From the NCBI GenBank assembly GCA_947247005.1, contig OX365953.1:24798784-24862783 (forward strand): 64,000 bases of DNA, given 5' to 3'. The translations under genes and the position numbers were made by a program. Of the stretch, positions 61,153-64,000 are shown piece by piece. The notes under the pieces were generated by a model. The model was given only the letters and a program-made list of their open reading frames with translations. It had not been told where the DNA came from and ran no database searches. Source of the DNA: Spisula solida (Eukaryota > Mollusca > Bivalvia > Venerida > Mactridae). The stretch's first letter is position 1, and each line of letters begins with the position of its first letter.

Positions 61153-61998
61153 TCTCTGTAACTTGCATGTAGAATTTCGTGGAACTTAATCAAAATAAAT
61201 ATGAACAACTATACAGTACTTTGATGATGCCTGTCAGGTGTTTTTCCTTTGACAGTCATTTACCTTGATTTATTAAATATTTCTGTCTGTCCTTCCGTCT
61301 GCAGCCATTTTTCTACTAACTGGTACATTTTTAAGCAATTTAAAATAAAAAAAGTCATGATGCCCGTCAAGTTTGTTTAAGTTGGTCAATTTTCCTTAAG
61401 AGTTATTACCCTTGATTTATAGTATAATTCACTCTGACCGTCCATTCGCATTCCTTTCTTTGTAACTAGCTTGTAGAATTTCATGAAACATAAAATGAAT
61501 ATGAGCACCCAATTACTGTGATGATGACTGTCAAGTTATCATTATTGGTAAATTTTCCTTAGAGTTATTGCCCTTGATTTGTTGAAAAGTTTCATCCGCC
61601 AGTCCATTTGCATTCAGTTCTTTGTAATTAGCTGGAAGAATTTCATGTAACTTAAAATGAATATGAACACACATTCTGTGTGTCAATTTTCTTGAGTTGT
61701 CACCCTTGATTTATTGAAGAATTACCTCCGCCCGTCCTTTCCTAGTCAGTTCTTTGTAACTAGCCGGTAAAATTACATGAAACTTAAAACGAAAATGAAT
61801 GCTCACACTAAGATGATGCCAGTCAAGTTTTGTTATTGGACAATTTTCTTTAGAGTTATTGTCCGTGATTTAATGAATAATTCACTCTGCCCGTCCATTC
61901 ACATTCATTTCTTTGTAAATAGCTGGCTGCTGGTATGATTTTATGAAACTTAAAATGAATAGGAACGCTCATACTGTGATGATGTCCGTCAAGTTTTT
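61153..61998. repeat. Tandem array, about 135-160-bp units, six copies
   Basis: Units start at TTCT-TGTAACTAGC near 61153, 61310, 61456, 61618, 61750 and 61909. Each holds GAATTTCATGAAACTTAAAA, a GATGATG-TGTCAAGTT core and GAGTTATTGCCCTTGATTTA. Another diverged unit follows at 63037-63150 beyond the AGCTCACC repeat, so that repeat lies within the array. Confidence 0.75.
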
Positions 61999-63036
61999 AG
62001 CTCACCTGAGCACTCGTGAACATGTTTTACCTAATCTACATGAAACTTGGTCACAATGTTTGTCGCTTTGCAATCTAGGTAAAGTGCGTAACTGGGTCAT
62101 CTGGGGTCAAAAACTATGTCACATCAAATTAAAACCTTGTTTACGCTCTAGTAGTGATGGGACATCGGTTGCAAATCATAATCGATCATCAGCTAGAATC
62201 GACTGGCACTTCCAATGCGATTTTCCCGATTAATAATCGGCAGAACAGGGACTGAATATGCAGTATACTAATGCATTTTTTCCTACTTCCCAAGTCGCGA
62301 AAAAAGGTGACAAAGGGAAAAACAATGATTTTCGGTAGACGTTTTACTATCTGAGTTTGAACAAATTCTTTGAATTGGTTCTAACAGGCAATCAATTGGT
62401 TCAAACTTCCATGCTTTGAAATTTTCCTAGCAATTTTTGATTAAATAAGTCTTGTTTAACATTTTGTTATATTTATCCGATGATCGATTTTGGATGAATG
62501 ACATCGATCATCGGAATCGGCTGACTTCTGCACACCACTAATCGATGTTATCCGATAATCGGTACATCACTACGCTCTAGAGGTCACATTTTTTGTGTTA
62601 TATTAATGACACTTGGCCACAATGTGTAGCTTTATGAAATCTAGGTATCTGGGTAACTGGGTCTCCTGGCGTCAAAAACTAGGTCACAAGGTCACATCAA
62701 AGAAAAACTTTGTTAGCACTCTAGAGGTCACATTTTTACCTAATCTATATGAAACTTGGACACAATGTTTGTCGCTTTGAAATCTAAGTCAAGTGTGTAA
62801 CTGGGTCATCTTGGGTAAAAAACTAGGTCACATCAATTTTAAACCTTGTTTACGCTCTAGAGGTCACATTTTTTATGTTATATTAATGACACTTGGCCAC
62901 AATGTGTAGCTTTATGAAATCTAGGTCTAGTTCGTAACTAGGTCATCTGGGGTCAAAAACTAGGTCACCAGGTCACTGATTCTGCCTAAACTGCTGGTCA
63001 TATGGTGAGCGCTTTAGAGCCAATGGTCCTCTTGTT
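61994..63036. repeat. AGCTCACCTGAGC-type bivalve repeat
   Basis: It begins TTTTTAGCTCACCTGAGCAC and ends ATGGTGAGCGCTTTAGAGCC then AATGGTCCTCTTGTT. Internal units of about 130 bases read TGAAACTTGGTCACAATGTT, AACTGGGTCATCTGGGGTCA and TTTACGCTCTAGAGGTCACA. I know this composition from many bivalve genomes. Confidence 0.75.
62152..62572. mobile_element. hAT-type MITE nested in the AGCTCACC repeat
   Basis: The ends are TAGTGATG and its inverse CATCACTA. The flanking eight bases CGCTCTAG are repeated exactly at 62144-62151 and 62573-62580. Eight-bp target duplications and TAGTG ends fit the hAT superfamily. It has 421 bp and no coding capacity. Confidence 0.85.
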
Positions 63037-63242
63037 GTATTAGTCAATTTTCAAGTTATTAAAATTCTATCTGAATTTCATGAAATGTAGAATAAATACA
63101 AACTGTATGAACAACCATACTGTGAAGATGCCCCTCACTAATAACTGTAATGAGTTATTTTGATATAGTATCAATGGATGATTGAATCCCCTTTAGGCAA
63201 TGCCTTAGTTCATATTAACCCCTTATAGATTATATTAATTTA

Positions 63243-63395
63243 GGCAGGGAAGGCAGCACTCAACCTAACGAGCCGAGCACAGAAAACATCAACAACACAC
63301 AAAGCACAATGCACACTTCCCAACTGAGCACATGTATCATAAAACACATACCAATTACAATGCCCAACTAAACAAGCAAAGGTCCGCTGTCGAAA
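63243..63395 (-). repeat. Dispersed motif family member, copy B
   Basis: Matches 22380-22545 (GGCAGGGAAGGCAGCACTCA). Confidence 0.65.
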
Positions 63396-63404
63396 TTATA
63401 ACCC

Positions 63405-63999
63405 CCATTAAATAACCATACCATTAGATACAAGCCACAAAAGCTCTGTCACTTATCCTATAAGTCATTGCAGCACCAATGACAATTGTATACCAAGCAT
63501 GAACTCACAGGAGACTCTCGGTTATTGGATTACGTTTTGTATATTATTGCGATATCAGAGAATGGATGTATTGTTAATTGGAAACGACAGCGCTTGAGGA
63601 AAATTCACTGTTTTAGATAATAATATCTGATGCGGAACTATTGATTTTGTTTACACGATGATATTGTTAGAACGGTGTCGAATGTTTATGTGAAATTGAA
63701 CCTTTTGATTTGTCAGAACAACCACACACGTTTTATCACCGACTAGAGATTAGGATTAAGCTAGTTCATGTTTTGTAACTTTGATGAGTAAGAGAAAGGT
63801 CAAGCAGTGACATTCTCTAGATTATGTGCGTTTGTTTGTTTGTTGTTATCGTGATTTACGACTGAGAGCCCAGACAGTGAAAAGGACATACACCATGTCT
63901 GAAGCAGCATCAATGACAAAGATAACAAACAACACTAATCTTAACAACCTCTACAACAAGACCAACTACGTGTAGCCAACCCATTCCACCAAACAATCT
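63405..63999. repeat. Modules M2 and M3, second copies in B
   Basis: Near-identical to 22555-23150 up to the window edge, showing that copy B continues beyond the window. Confidence 0.7.
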
Positions 64000-64000
64000 G

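Larger units (their letters stand above)
58828..63217. other. 4.4-kb block present only in copy B
   Basis: Copy A runs ATGAAATTATAACCCCATAT without interruption at about 22345-22364. In copy B the same flanks are separated by 4.4 kb. The borders show only TA/TTA microhomology and no inverted ends, so this may be a composite insertion or a deletion in A. Its contents are listed separately. Between 58828 and 61080 no gene is recognised. The block also holds a diverged direct repeat: about 59800-59960 and 60845-61020 share AGAGCAACTAGGTACAA and ATCGCGATTATTTT. Confidence 0.7.

Noticed and set aside
61943..62233. 96-codon plus-strand frame
   Set aside because: It crosses from the tandem array into the AGCTCACC repeat and then into the hAT MITE, so it is a chance fusion of repeats.
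1..63999. CRISPR array, bacterial operon, riboswitch or prophage
   Set aside because: There are no short regularly spaced repeats with unique spacers, no dense co-directional genes and no ribosome-binding sites. Everything interpretable is eukaryotic.

Overview
The window looks like AT-rich nuclear DNA from a bivalve mollusc. The evidence is a spliced animal-type gene with GT-AG introns, decayed mariner and LINE copies, tRNA-derived SINEs, several MITE families, and two repeats I know from bivalve genomes (the AGCTCACCTGAGC block and the (AAGT)-tailed LINE end). There is no prokaryotic organisation. The species cannot be read from the sequence.

The dominant structure is a large tandem segmental duplication. 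Bases 1-22356 (copy A) are repeated from about 37922 to 58827 (copy B) in the same orientation, offset by about 37.9-38.3 kb. Homology to copy A resumes at 63218 after a 4.4-kb block found only in B. Each copy carries one minus-strand gene for a 12-transmembrane UNC-93 homolog A-like protein. Four coding exons chain in frame in each copy (A: 8375-7125, 4553-4463, 2994-2818, 1982-1753; B: 46441-45191, 42648-42558, 41337-41161, 39926-39697). They give 582 residues plus a stop. A 5' exon carrying the start codon must lie further upstream and was not identified. The two partial proteins differ at five residues by my count, and all splice sites are intact in both. The introns hold a LINE relic, a LINE 3' tail, a tRNA-Arg-derived SINE, a foldback element and other MITEs, all inserted before the duplication.

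Upstream of the gene (8.4-15.4 kb and 46.4-53.2 kb) I see no confident gene. There is an exon-like open segment on the plus strand, broken by a 14-bp length difference in copy B, plus MITEs and a recurrent dispersed motif. From 15.4 to 27.3 kb the DNA is an older, degenerate array of repeated modules (called M1-M4 here), interrupted by a 1.5-kb DNA transposon present only in copy A, a mariner relic and a SINE.

The stretch seen only once (27.3-37.9 kb) holds a 2978-bp element with 55-bp perfect terminal inverted repeats starting CACAGTATG and a 5-bp target duplication. It also holds a CpG-rich minisatellite-like block, a mariner transposase relic, another SINE and a deleted mariner element that ends exactly where copy B begins. 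The B-only block (58828-63217) contains a roughly 155-bp tandem array, a bivalve AGCTCACC repeat and a nested hAT-type MITE with a clean 8-bp target duplication.

Most of the window is therefore repeat-derived. Its biological content is a recently duplicated membrane-transporter-like gene, plus a set of filled and empty transposon sites that date insertions against the duplication.
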